Shown: piece by piece, positions 53,701-63,782 of the stretch
Layout: each line of letters begins with the position of its first letter
How positions within the stretch are numbered: the stretch's first letter is position 1
Assembly: GCA_018105865.1 (NCBI GenBank)
Contig: CM030869.1
Coordinates: 11,895,240-11,959,239 of the forward strand
Source: Metaphire vulgaris
Taxonomy: Eukaryota; Annelida; Clitellata; Crassiclitellata; Megascolecidae
Length of the DNA stretch: 64,000 nt
Direction: 5' to 3'
Notes under the pieces: model-generated
What the model saw: only the letters and a program-made list of their open reading frames with translations
The model's database searches: none
What the model was told of the DNA's origin: nothing
Program-made: the position numbers and the translations under genes

Positions 53701-55264
53701 ACTCAAAAGTCCGTCAGACGTTTATCCTGGTAGTTTTTCAGAATCATGACCCAGGCTGAGTGGTGAAGACAAAGGGCTTACTCTGAAAGAATTCTGAAAA
53801 GGGCTTCTGTCCAACTGTTGAGGGCGGCGTCACTCTGTAGACCAGGGGTGGCCAGCCTTCTACTACAAGCAGGCTATTAAAAATTTCGATCAATATGCAG
53901 AAGGCCGCCTGCTTCTGTTGCTTTTTGTATACATTGTCTTCAACAGCAGTCACAATCACTTGCACAGTCACTGTAATAACAGTAGTATCCAGGAACAATT
54001 AAACACCAGTTTAAAGTAATTTACTATTTTACTAAATTAAGCATGGGAACTTAAAGTTTTACTCATGACTCAATACTGTAAGCATAAATAGAACCAGCAA
54101 AATCTGTTTAGGAAGATGCCATCCGGGCCGCCAATTAACACTTGGCGGACAACAGGTGGCCTGCGGGCCGCAGGTCGGCCACCCTTGCTGTAGACTGAGT
54201 GGGACATCAGTCGATGACGTTAACGATTATGTCATCAATTGTGATAACAGATTTCAACTGGACGAAATGTGTGCACATTCTGACAGAAATTGTCCAGTCG
54301 GCTGTCATAATTAGGTCTACCAGGTGACAGACCAGCAAAGTAACTACCACAGACGAGCACTTGTCTACAATTCACCAGCGGATTTTAGTATTTATACATA
54401 GAAAAATAGTAGGCCTAGATGAGAAGAAGTTGTCTTAAATAAAAGATTTCAAATTAAAATAAGTTCTCAACAAAAACCTTGCAAATGGCTGATGGAATCA
54501 TTGAATGACTGAACAAAAGAATGAAGAGGTGGAGGAATTAAATAGTTAATAGTTAGCAGAGAGTTAACATAGTGGTTTTCACACAGACTAACTTAAGCCT
54601 TGTAGACCACTTTAAATCACATTATTATTATTAATATTATTATTATTAATTATTATTACAATGACTGAATAGTCTCACCTGTTTTTAATTGGACCTTTAA
54701 AGGTCGGGTCAAAGGTCATTGGCTGACCTAAAATCAGACAATATTATGTACACTGTACTTGAATGTATCAGAATGTTGAATATTGTTTGAATGCATTCAC
54801 TGATTTCACATGCTATGTACATCATTTCAAAGCTCTCCGTTCAAAACAGAAATACTGGACACAATCCCTGTCTGCGCCTCCTCAGTGGTCCTGGAACTCG
54901 GCAATTCATCGCCTCAATTTGCACAAATTCTCCATCAAGGTTTAGATCCGGACTGAAAGCCAAGCTAGTTAGCCTATCTTGTGTGAGACCCATTTATCTT
55001 CCTTTTCTCTCAGTCCAGTTTTTCTCTTCCCTATTCAACTTCTTTCTTGTCATTCTGGTTGAACGAAGCGGCTGCGTTTAATAAGTCTAGTAAGAATCCG
55101 ATCAGCGGATCAGCTCAGATCGGCGGATTATTATTACCCAGAATCCGGAGTTATTGCTTTGAGGGAAAATGATTTAAAAGCGAATTCTTTTCGTTTCTCC
55201 ACTCACCGTGTTGCTTATCATCAGTCGTCGAGCCTCTTTCAGTCTTCGACCCTTTGCCTCCCAT
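41458..55264 (-). CDS. SLC44A: SLC44 choline transporter-like protein, >20 exons
   Basis: SLC44 proteins are polytopic carriers that move choline and related substrates across plasma and organelle membranes. Exons with consistent phases: 55264-55207, 54727-54679 (FDPTFKGPIKNR), 52558-52485 (SCTDIPCC, first membrane segment), 51507-51429 (GDPRYLIYPIDS), 51208-51085, 50360-50262 (ICVSHCPDYYW), 49455-49323 and 48832-48746. Then 48400-48288 (membrane segments), ~47500-47400, 46928-46829, 46516-46270, 46073-46018, 45281-45102 (GQLTIAGAFASYYWAYEKP, the family signature) and 44644-44516 (YHIGSMAFGALL). The last are 44146-44073 (CLEKLLKFITKNAYIM), 43872-43806 (YGKNFCISAKNAF), 43578-43508 (VDKGTDFLLF), 43186-43092, 42932-42848 and 41567-41458 (EDLEQHDGSAEKPYYM, stop). 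The match is best to the SLC44A2/A4/A5 group. Two small exons (50.2-49.5 kb and 48.2-47.5 kb) are unresolved. Confidence 0.93.
41782..42150 (-). pseudogene. LINE reverse transcriptase, C-terminal part
   Basis: It continues the RT in a shifted frame: RNEHITPILRELHWLPVRKR, then the C-terminal block with WNSLPPDLRDA, ending SQLKTYMFESFN and a stop. This C-terminal signature is found in CR1-like LINEs of many animals. Confidence 0.85.
42128..42694 (-). pseudogene. LINE reverse transcriptase, palm to thumb part
   Basis: It carries the YADD motif and the downstream LNPQKSELICFG and LDYCNSLL blocks typical of CR1/Jockey-group RTs. The endonuclease and the front of the RT are missing (5' truncation). 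The frame is lost near 42150, after RLQAVQNS. Confidence 0.85.
42703..42737. repeat. Short inverted sequence beside LINE, TE-end-like
   Basis: TTAGGGGTCGTCCATAAATT followed by ACGACCCCTTAA forms a short palindrome at the 5' junction of the LINE. GGGGTCGTCCATAAATTACG resembles a transposon end found in many invertebrate genomes, but no full element is visible. Confidence 0.4.
44666..44727. repeat. (TCA)n microsatellite in SLC44 intron
   Basis: About 20 TCA trinucleotides, close upstream of the exon at 44644-44516 (minus strand). Confidence 0.95.
48456..48600. repeat. 19-bp minisatellite in SLC44 intron
   Basis: CTGTCAACTGGGCCACACT recurs seven times in a row, the copies nearly identical, in the intron just before the exon at 48400-48288 (minus strand). 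The plus-strand ORF through it is a shadow. Confidence 0.93.
53636..53666. repeat. (GGGTCA)n short tandem repeat
   Basis: Five GGGTCA hexamers in the SLC44 intron between exons at 54679 and 52558. Confidence 0.9.
53843..54187. mobile_element. hAT-type miniature element, TSD CTGTAGAC
   Basis: 345 bp. The left end CAGGGGTGGCCAGCCTTCTA and the inverted right end CAAGGGTGGCCGACCTGCGG match at most positions. The octamer CTGTAGAC flanks both sides (53835-53842 and 54188-54195). No ORF of note. It lies in an SLC44 intron. The ends resemble the widespread CAGGGGTGGCCAAC type of hAT non-autonomous elements. Confidence 0.9.
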
Positions 55265-56055
55265 TCCGGAAATTCCGTCGAAATCGCCGTTTATCCGACT
55301 ACCGGCCAAAGCATGCGCGCTGCCAATCGCTTTCACCGTCAACTGTCACTTCGATTGAATGATTGTGCAGGTGCGTCGTTATATACACCACAGGACTCCA
55401 ACGATCATCGGTTCATTCGCCAGATGGCCGCGCACCACTTTCTCTACTCGCTAGATGGCGCACTTAGCACTCACTATTACAATAATAGCTGTCAAATATT
55501 ACGAAAGTTTTCAGCTGCCATTTCATCGGTGATCGATCCAAAGACACAAATCCTCCAGCACGTTAATATTACCTGTTGTTTGAGATCAAATGTGTTTGAA
55601 GTGTGCTGAAGAAATATTGAATCAATATACGGCGCTGAATGAAACACACGAATGACTCAGTCAATTCACGCAGCCAATCAGTCAATCAATCAATCAGTCA
55701 ATCAGTTTAAATCAATCAGTCAATCAATCAATCAGTCAGTCAATCAGTCAATCAATCAATCAGTCAATCAATCAATCTCAATCAATCATAGTCAGTAATA
55801 CAAGGAATTTTTAGCTATTGGGTGTTTAATTTTCCGTGGGTTAGAAATCGTCTGGTTTTACATATTCGACCCTCTATAGAAATAGTAAGACCAGTGGCGT
55901 AGCCATGGTTCCGGAAGAGGGGGCACCATAATTTCTACAGACCGACCGGGGTGCTTGGAGATCGTCGCCATTTTATTAATATTACAGATAAACACTGAGC
56001 TGTTCATCTTCAATGCATCCAGATCATTGTGCTTGATTATAGGCGGACATCTAAG
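55265..56055. other. Spacer between SLC44 start and SEC14-like copy A
   Basis: It holds a degenerate run of AATC/AGTC tetramers (about 55675-55790) and CAGTGGCGTAGCCATGG at 55894, which looks like one end of an older transposon. The SLC44 promoter must lie at its start. I see no core elements. No gene. Confidence 0.5.
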
Positions 56056-56239
56056 CAGTGGCGGCTCCACCGGGGGTAGGGTGGCCTGTGCCCCTATTGA
56101 GTTCCTGGCCCCCCAGTGGCCCCCCAGTTGGGACCCTATACTTAATGCTACATACATTAAACAACAAATGGTTGGCCCCCATGATTAGAAGTTGCCATCC
56201 CAACGGCCCCCCACTTGCCAAATCCTAGAGCCGCCACTG
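56056..56239 (-). mobile_element. hAT-type miniature element, family 1, TSD CATCTAAG
   Basis: 184 bp with inverted ends CAGTGGCGGCTC...AGAGCCGCCACTG, flanked by CATCTAAG on both sides (56048-56055 and 56240-56247). Its interior is the reverse complement of the 27482-27670 copy. It may have inserted into an older degenerate element that spans about 55894-56378. Confidence 0.92.
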
Positions 56240-57128
56240 CATCTAAGCACCTCAATTCAGTCGAACCACCCCCTCCGAAACATTTGCTCATCGATTTATG
56301 GTTAGTCCCGGTCTGAACAGAGGGACCCGGAGCCTCAGTGCATGCCCCCGCCCCCTGGCGACGCTAATGTTTCTGACCGTTTGAAAAATCGAACTCTGGC
56401 TTTATTTAATTCATGAGAAAATCAGAAACAAAATCTTGTAAACTTTCTTTACCGATAGAGCGCCCTTATAGGATCTATTATTGGTAGGAGGTGTAATAGG
56501 CAAAGATACCATTGATGACGTAGACTGCTTTAAGGGAGTCCGGATAATGCGCTTCTGCAACTGTCAAGATTTCATTGTAGGTTTCAATCGCTGAGAAGCA
56601 AAACAAAGAGACAAAAGAATCAGACAAAATCCATCGATTTCCTATAGTCAGAAACAATTCGAGAAGACTCTCTCTATCCCTCTCTCTCCCTCCCTCTCCC
56701 TCTCCCTCTCCCTCTCCCTCTCCCTCTCACCTCCTCTCTCTCTCTCTCTCGTCTACCAATAAACTTCAAAGAAGCCGAATCCAAAAATCCATCTACGAAT
56801 TAACAATCATGTCCGAAGATCATATAATTATTAGGAAAAAATAAATCTAAATTCTTTAAGATGTGATTCTCACATCAGTCAAAGCAATGACCGTCCAATA
56901 GTGGTGACGATGACGGTGACGAAGACGACGACGATGATGATGATGATGATGATGATGACCACCTACCTGGCAGCCAGAGTTGTTTAAGTCCCAATCCTTC
57001 AAGGTCAATGATTTCAATACCTTTATCGATCTGTTTACCTGTCTGAAACAGGAAAATCACGCACGAACTTTAAAGAATCGAGCAGACGACCTACCTGCTT
57101 CTTTGCGTTTATGATTGGCATCTGTCAG

Positions 57129-57191
57129 ACGCCATTGCTGCAGCAGTCGTTAGCCACAGAGGTCTGTGGCTAACGACTGCAGCAATGGCGT
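57129..57191. repeat. Near-perfect inverted repeat (hairpin) in an intron
   Basis: The left arm 57129-57160 and right arm 57163-57191 are reverse complements except for one extra CAG in the left arm, with a 2-base loop. The left arm begins GCCATTGCTGCAG and both arms meet at TTAGCCACAGA. It lies in an intron of SEC14-like copy A. Confidence 0.92.
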
Positions 57192-57498
57192 TTTCAATTG
57201 ACAATGGCCAATTACCAAAACCTATGAATATGCGATGTCTTTCATCCTGCTGTTTGTTTAAGACCATCTGGCACAGATCATGAATCCACTGCAAACGCAG
57301 TTCATCGTAAAGGTCAGTCGCAGCAGAGGGTCCCTGGACTCCACTATAGTGGAGTCTCCATCCGTCTCACAGGGAAACATTCTAATTAATAGATAGCTTC
57401 GTTTAACTTTCACGTGGTAATTTTTGTAGCGCCAGAGTCACCGGGGCGTGGAATTCTGGGAGCTGTAAAATACGCAAACGAATCCCAAGATCAGAATT

Positions 57499-57504
<6 letters not shown>

Positions 57505-57531
<27 letters not shown>
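57505..57531. repeat. (GA)n microsatellite
   Basis: About 13 GA dinucleotides in an intron of SEC14-like copy A. A (CCCTCT)n run lies at about 56690-56727 and a short (GAT)n at about 56931-56956. Confidence 0.85.
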
Positions 57532-57535
<4 letters not shown>

Positions 57536-57979
57536 TAATTGAATCGGTGAGTCAACCTTTTTGGTAAGTTCTGGGCCAATGACCCTGAAGAGGCGTTCCG
57601 CGTGATAGCATCTGTATTGAACCACTTCCTTCTTCGTCACCGAACTCAGCAGCCCTAAAGCAACACGCATTCAATCTGCTTCTGTTCCATCCGAATTACT
57701 TTCTATTTATAGTTCCGGTTGACCAAATGTCCAACTGTGCTAATGCAAGCAACTCGTTATATTAGACATGCTGATCTATAGCTGGGGTCGATTCTGTTGA
57801 GTTAAGTAAACACCGACTCTTTAAGAACATTGAATGAGTCTGAATTGATGCGCGACACAAATTCCCGCCCAAACTCTACAAAAGCATTGATGCCACACCC
57901 CTTCCCCTTCCCCTCCCCCATTAAGGGACCCTGCTCCGTCTCCCTGTTTTGGCTACGCTAATGCTCAGAATAGTCTTAG

Positions 57980-58222
57980 TAATGGCGTAACAACGGGGGA
58001 TACCCCCTATCCGGATCGGGACCGGTCGTGAGATTTGTCTAAAACTGGGGAGGGGTAGTGGGGTGGAGTAGGGGTAGTATTAGATCGATGACAACGCAGA
58101 AAGCAACGTGCTCTTCTAGCGTTTGAAACGATGATCTTCTATTTTGCTCGTCAAGACATTTGGGCCGAAAAAGCGAGAATGTGGAAGTGCCCCCCCATTC
58201 TGGAATCCTGGCAACGCCACTG
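57980..58222. mobile_element. Possible degenerate hAT-type element
   Basis: The right end read backwards, CAGTGGCGTTGCCAGGATTC, resembles the left end AATGGCGTAACAACGGGGG. No target duplication survives. It abuts the donor of the fourth exon of SEC14-like copy A. Low confidence. Confidence 0.35.
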
Positions 58223-58295
58223 ACTGCTACCTTTGTAGTCGTTGTTGGCCAGCATCTCAATCCAGATGGGAAATCCTTCCTTGGAGACTCCACAG

Positions 58296-58576
58296 CAGGG
58301 ACGTCATTTGGGGGGGCAGTGGGGCATTTGCCCCCCCCTGATTTTGAGTAAAAAAATTTTTTTCTTGTGTTATTTAGTATTTAGTTTTTTTTACATGTCC
58401 TAAAGGACCCTGATATGATGTGGAGTAGTCTAGTCTGAAAAGTAACTAACCGTTATAAACGGCTGACGAAAAAAAAAAAAAAAAAAAAAGGTCGTCAACT
58501 TTTTCGCAAACTTGTAACTTGTCAGGTCAAAAGTGTTTTGCCTCCCCCCCTGAAAAACAGTGAAATGACGTCTCTG
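58296..58576. mobile_element. hAT-type miniature element inside a coding exon, TSD CTCCACAG
   Basis: 281 bp with ends CAGGGACGTCATTTGG and, inverted, CAGAGACGTCATTTCA. It is flanked by identical CTCCACAG octamers (58288-58295 and 58577-58584). Removing the element and one octamer makes the surrounding SEC14-like reading frame continuous (GYCG joined to VSKEG), which independently proves the insertion. C/G homopolymer runs and an A19 tract lie inside. No ORF. Confidence 0.95.
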
Positions 58577-60095
58577 CTCCACAGTATCCACCGGAGTAGA
58601 ACTTCGACAGGACTTCTGGAGGATCGTAGTCCGTCAAAATGTCGTCGACGCCATTTTTCTGTCTCCAATCTTGATCCTTAAATAGTTCACAGAATTTTGT
58701 CTTTTTAGAATCAATCGAATGATTCGAAGTGAACACATTTCTTGATAACGTCTAGGAAGTTCCTGGAACAACTTTTGAAATTGTTTATCTGAATGAAGCG
58801 AATAGCAGCTTCTTAAAATTGTTTCAAATAACTGACCAGGTTGCTAAGAAGGAAAACTACGAACGAAATATCGCATTATCGTCTAAGAGACAAAGCCCGA
58901 GGCATTGAACGAGACTTGGAAGAACGTCTCTTAATTCTCCCGTTAGGCCTAACTGTTTCGATGACCTTACTTCGCGAAACATTTTCTCGGCTTTTGTGAT
59001 GTCCCAGTTTCGAGCTGAAACCAACAAATGGGCGATTCTCGTGGAATTCCTTAAAGCAGTTTTGCTGTTAAATAGTTGACATAACGAGAAAAATGCCAAA
59101 ATTCAATGTCCAAGTTTCCTCTGCGGTCCATGAGCTCTTGTCGTTTGCCTCTAAATAGGAAGTCAATGTATGCGGATTGTGCGTCAGCAGATTTTGCAAT
59201 GCTCGAAGGATTATTTACAAAGCAGCTCATCAGGTGAGCTTCCTTCATCTGCCTCAGTTTCACCTGAATGAACATTGCTTACCTGTAAGCCATTTGACGA
59301 AAAAGTGGTCGTCATGATACGGTTTGATGACGTCATTCACCGTTGTCTTGAACTGAAGAAAAAAATCACTTCAACGAATAATAATAGAAAAAGGAGAGCA
59401 GATGAACTGAAGATCGTACATATACAAATAATACAATACTCGTTATATTCTTCTAGTTTTCTCGTGATATATGCAGCAAAGGTTAAATCCATGAGGAAAT
59501 CGATGCTATAGAGTTTTTTTCTGTTTTGTCTGTTATAGGTCTCTCTGATTCGCATTTGCCGTAATAACATTATACTGTAGCAGATAATAGAAGAATTATT
59601 CTAAGAGACGGCAGTTTCTAAGGATCCTCTCGGTTACTTTGTCCAGGATCGTCTGCTGAACTGACGTCAGTCTTGGTCCAGGAACTGAGAACATGCTGAG
59701 CAAAATTCTTCAAATCGTAAAAGTCGGTAAAATCACGGAACAGATCTGCGATTGACCAACCACTGAAATAAACCTGTTGAACTTTGAACTCTGTTTATCT
59801 GTCGGTCGTGAAACTTTGCAAGTTGAAACAAAGTCAACAGCCTCGAGAGAGAGCGCTGCGAGTCTATGCTAGCGACATCTACCTTAACTGACAAACGACT
59901 GATAATCAAATTGGCTGTCAGCTTATCATTCGAAATGTAAATACAGGTAGTTGGAGATCTATCTACGGATGAACAGCAAAGCTCTGTCTATGGCTCTAGC
60001 CTAGATTCGTTACTCTTCTCTCTCGTCTGCTTGGCTTCGTTTCCATAGAGACTGGCATTAGACAGAGGTCACGACCCCTATGACGCTAATCTGAC

Positions 60096-60678
60096 CATGG
60101 GCGTATTTAGAAAGGCTTAAAGGGGTATGCTGAAATTTAAGAAGTTCGAAAAATAACTTGTATTCTATGTTCTGCAGTAACATACAGTTAAGTTTTTTTT
60201 TAAATGCTGCAGTTTCGTTTAATTACCTAAATTTTTTGCTCCATAATTGTTTAACAGACGAAAGCTGATTGCAATTTGTAACGACGCAGTAACGAAACAT
60301 TTGTTTAATTATGGAGCGCATCATAGGCGGATTTAGAGTTTAATATTTGGGTAGGCTAGTATGGGGGTCTGGGGGTGCCATCCAGCACGCGACAGACCTG
60401 GTGTTGATGGAAAAAAACATTTTTGTTTTGTTTTGGTGGGATTAGTTGGGTAGGCTTAAGCCTACCCTTGCCTTTAATAAAATCCGCCTATGGAGCGCAT
60501 ACTTTCTTAAAGTTTCCTTCACTTTACTACATTTTTTACTAATTGCGCAAATTAAGTTATGAAGCAAATAGCCACTAAAACAAATTTTAAAATATTTTGC
60601 GGTGCAAACGAAGGGAATGACCAAAGACCAAAGGTGTACGCTATGGATCAGGAGCATGCCCCCCTAAATACGCCACTG
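60096..60678. mobile_element. hAT-type miniature element hosting a nested element, TSD AATCTGAC
   Basis: The left end CATGGGCGTATTTAG and inverted right end CAGTGGCGTATTTAG are flanked by AATCTGAC on both sides (60088-60095 and 60679-60686). 583 bp in all, of which 179 bp is the nested family 2 element and its duplication. It lies between the two SEC14-like genes. Confidence 0.85.
60322..60492 (+). mobile_element. hAT-type miniature element, family 2, nested, TSD GAGCGCAT
   Basis: 171 bp with exact inverted ends CATAGGCGGATTT and AAATCCGCCTATG. GAGCGCAT lies on both sides (60314-60321 and 60493-60500). It inserted into the larger element at 60096-60678. A truncated relative is at 28528. Confidence 0.92.
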
Positions 60679-60686
60679 AATCTGAC

Positions 60687-61532
60687 TTCATTTTAAAGCT
60701 GCCAGAAATATTTCGAAGGAATGCGGGGCATTTCTAAAGTAGGCCTAATTAACAGCAAAGAACTTCTACCGTGGATTGGACCCACTTATTCAGCCGCCAC
60801 TGTTGCTATAGGTCGTATGCTCTTTTGTAAGTAGACTTAGACATGTGGGGTCTTTCAGTCCCTCAATTTTGCACAAATAAACTCTCCTTGGAACTGCCAA
60901 CAGCGATTGAATAAACAACAACTTGTTATGAAGCTATCTTTCGAAATAAAGAGAAACACCTTCTGTTTATCGCTCAGAAATATTGTCAACATAAGAATTC
61001 ACAAACTGAAGATCACAGCAGTCAGCCACTGTAGAACAAACGAACGGAAGAAGTATTCTCTCCACTTATCGTAATAATATCAAAGTTCGAACCCGAATTC
61101 TTTTATCTCGATACAAAATATCATCTTCCCGACGAAAGTTATTATTGTCCTGTCTCGTGACCTTTGCCCGACTCCCATCTTTCCTCCACCCCACTGCCTC
61201 TGCCTCTGTCTTCTCCCGTACGCTCCCGTCTTCATCCCTCTCCGTACATCAAATAGTCAATCTCTTTCATGCATCAATATAACAATTAAATAGGCCTAGC
61301 CGCCTATATATGCCCAGTCTATATGATGAGTCTATGACTCTATATACACAATGTCACTCGTATCACTTAGTGACAGACAGAGCTTCTATCGAGTAGAAGA
61401 CACCCAAGCACCAACCCATCCATACTAGCGCCACCTCTCCTACAGAGTCAGTCAACTTCCGACAAATCTTGACGAGCGGAAAAGAGCGCTGCATGTATAC
61501 AAGTATACAAGATATTTTTATTTTATTTTTTA
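60687..61532. other. Spacer between SEC14-like copies
   Basis: No gene recognised. It includes sequence just downstream of copy B, whose AATAAA-type signals (minus strand) lie at 61517-61534 and overlap the stop codon. The promoter of copy A would lie in 59695-60087. Confidence 0.45.
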
Positions 61533-63589
61533 TTAAAAACGGGAAATGTCCCCCTTAGATGACGAAGGGGGTGTCAGCTGCGCTGGGTCGCTGATCTCCG
61601 TTTCTCTGTCTGACTCCGGTTCAATCACTTCGATCAGATAGAAGAGCTTCTTCGCGCTCAACCAACTGTACTTGTTGTCGAATCTCACGACATCTGGCGA
61701 ACAAATCAAAAGTTGCTCTCTGGCGAATAACAGAAGAACTAGAGAGAGAGATAAAACAGACTGAAATTACAAATATGAAGGTGATCCAGACCATCCAGAC
61801 AGGCCCTAACCCCCGTAAATCTATGCCTATGTTAGGAGCATAGCAAAATGTGCTACACATGTGATGAAAATAGCGGGAAATGCGAATGAAATTGACGCAT
61901 ATTTCTGCAGAAATCGCATATGCGGAAAACGGGCAGAAATGCGATGCATTAAAAAAATGGTTAAATATGCGATCGCATATGCAATGCAATGCAAAATGTC
62001 TTAGGCGGGTCCTGTCGTCTAAGACCATCGCCTGAGTTTCATCCGGATACTCACAGGTACCGCGAGAGTCGCAGACGAGGTTTCCGGTCTCCGGGATCAC
62101 GTGACTCTTGACTCGTTCTGAGGGCAGGAGAGCTTCCATCAGATCGAGGCTCGAGCGCCGATAGACTCCAAAGCTAATGTCATTGTCTTCTGTGTAGAAG
62201 TTCCAGCTGATGACGAAAACAAGAAGAAGAAGAAGAAGAAGAAGAAGAAGAAGAAGAAGAAGAAGAAGAAGAAGAAGAAGAAGAAGAAGAAGAAGAAGAA
62301 GAAGAAGAAGAAGAAGAAGAAGAAGAAGGAGAAGAAGAAGAAGAAGGAGAAAACACTCGTGTTATCTTCAAGAGAAACTCTTTGAAAGCGATAAAAGCAA
62401 AGACAAGCGAATGGTGCGTTCAGTTGGTGTTCTGACCTGAGAAGGGAGTTTTCTGCTTTGATTTGGAAATCCAGTTGAAGCCTTGAACCGCTCTGAACAG
62501 TAACCGAAGTGAATCTACTGAGGTCCTTGTTTTCATTCAACAGATTCCTTCTGTAATACTTCTCAGGTATCGTTCCACCGATGCACACCTGTACACATTG
62601 GACATCACAGGGAGAAGACGGTCGCAGCCTTAATCTATTATATTTAGATTTTTAAATGCGCAGTTGAAAGTCTTGTTCTTATATATGTGTGTTTTTAACT
62701 TCTCGGGATGGCGGTGACTTCAAAGAGAAGTGCGTTACCTTTGACCTGCAGTAGGTGTCACCGTCTGGGTCTGTTGCTGTTCCGCCCCAGTGCACAGGTA
62801 ACTGATCGGCATCGATGTCCTGCAGAAGACGACGCTTGTAATCACCTGTATAGTAGTCATCATCATCATCTTCATCATCGTCATCATTAGCAATACCAAC
62901 AACAAAAGCGATTATTTTGCTGCGTCTTATTTTAGTCTTTGTAGAATGTTTGGTTGGGAGTGGGGGTGGGGCGTGTGGGAGCGTTCGATTATTTTGAATC
63001 CTTTACCTCCATACAGTCTTATCTTCGACCGAGTGTTCGCCGATAGGAATGGCTTAAAGACACCGAAGAGGATCGGAAGAACGGAAGGAACTGAAAGCGA
63101 AAGAATTCAACGAACGAAAGAAGGCTAAACACGACAATTAAGTAACAGAGCAACGCAAGACATCGACAATCGCTCTGCGTTCATTTAGTTCAATTTGCGA
63201 TTTTTTAAAGGCATTAAACTCAAAGCAGAAGATACTCGCAAAAACGAAACAGACTTTGAGAATTTCTCTTATATATATATATATATAACAATATATAACA
63301 AGGTTTAAAGTGGTTCAGTAGGGACTGCCCTGTGTGAGAACCACTGTTGCTCTTCAATTGCTCTTCAATTACTTCGTCTCGAAAGTCAAGGGAAGAGAAA
63401 AGCGAGACTTTCGTTTAATTTGAAACTGAGATAATCGTCAACTAACGGTTGATGGCGATTATAGAATGAAAGGTATCTGGATAGTGTTCTTCAGATACTT
63501 TGGCCATAGCTGCTATGGTGTCCACAGCTGAAACAAACACCTGAAATCTCAGTGTATATATATATATATATACTGTATATACTATACAT

Positions 63590-63625
<36 letters not shown>

Positions 63626-63751
63626 ACACTCTTCAGTCAACTGTAGGTTGGTTGTAGTAAACTAAACCATGACATTGACTTAACGTTGGATACGCTCTGC
63701 TTTAGCCGAATAAAGGTAGATCTGAGGGCAGGTGTGTGCGCGCGTGTGAGT

Positions 63752-63782
<31 letters not shown>

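Larger units (their letters stand above)
56510..59694 (-). pseudogene. SEC14-like copy A, interrupted by a transposon and lacking GOLD exons
   Basis: SEC14-like proteins bind lipids through a CRAL-TRIO fold, followed in animals by a GOLD domain. Exons with matched phases: 59694-59638 (start MFSVPGPRLTSVQQ), 59352-59283 (FFVKWLTA across the junction), 59014-58971 (RNWDITKAEKMFRE), 58676-58231 (DYDPPEVLSKFYSGGYCG and SKEGFPIWIEMLA), 57654-57557 (GLLSSVTKKEVVQYRCYHAE), 57042-56967 (GIEIIDLEGLGLKQLWLP) and 56590-56510 (EAHYPDSLKAVYVIN). The fourth exon contains a 281-bp hAT miniature element plus its 8-bp duplication (289 bp, not divisible by 3), which brings in a stop. I find no exons for the end of CRAL-TRIO or for GOLD in the 1.2 kb before the SLC44 gene. 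Most likely a dying paralogue, although an allele or an intronised insertion is possible. Confidence 0.82.

Noticed and set aside
55894..56378. Older element surrounding the family 1 insertion at 56056
   Set aside because: The ends CAGTGGCGTAGCC and CATTAGCGTCGCC are only roughly inverted and no convincing 8-bp duplication remains, so I did not list it as a feature.
57230..57310. Possible extra SEC14-like exon (WIHDLCQMVLNKQQDERHR)
   Set aside because: It resembles the family weakly, but its phases do not fit. Joining 57557 directly to 57042 is in phase and gives the expected protein.
59051..59275. 74-codon minus ORF between copy A exons 2 and 3
   Set aside because: Donor at 59283 and acceptor at 59014 join in phase without it. 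It has no similarity to the family, so it is intron sequence.
62139..62440. Poly-Phe, poly-Ser and poly-Arg ORFs
   Set aside because: They are readings of the (AAG)n microsatellite, which lies in an intron. The true exon ends at the donor at 62437.
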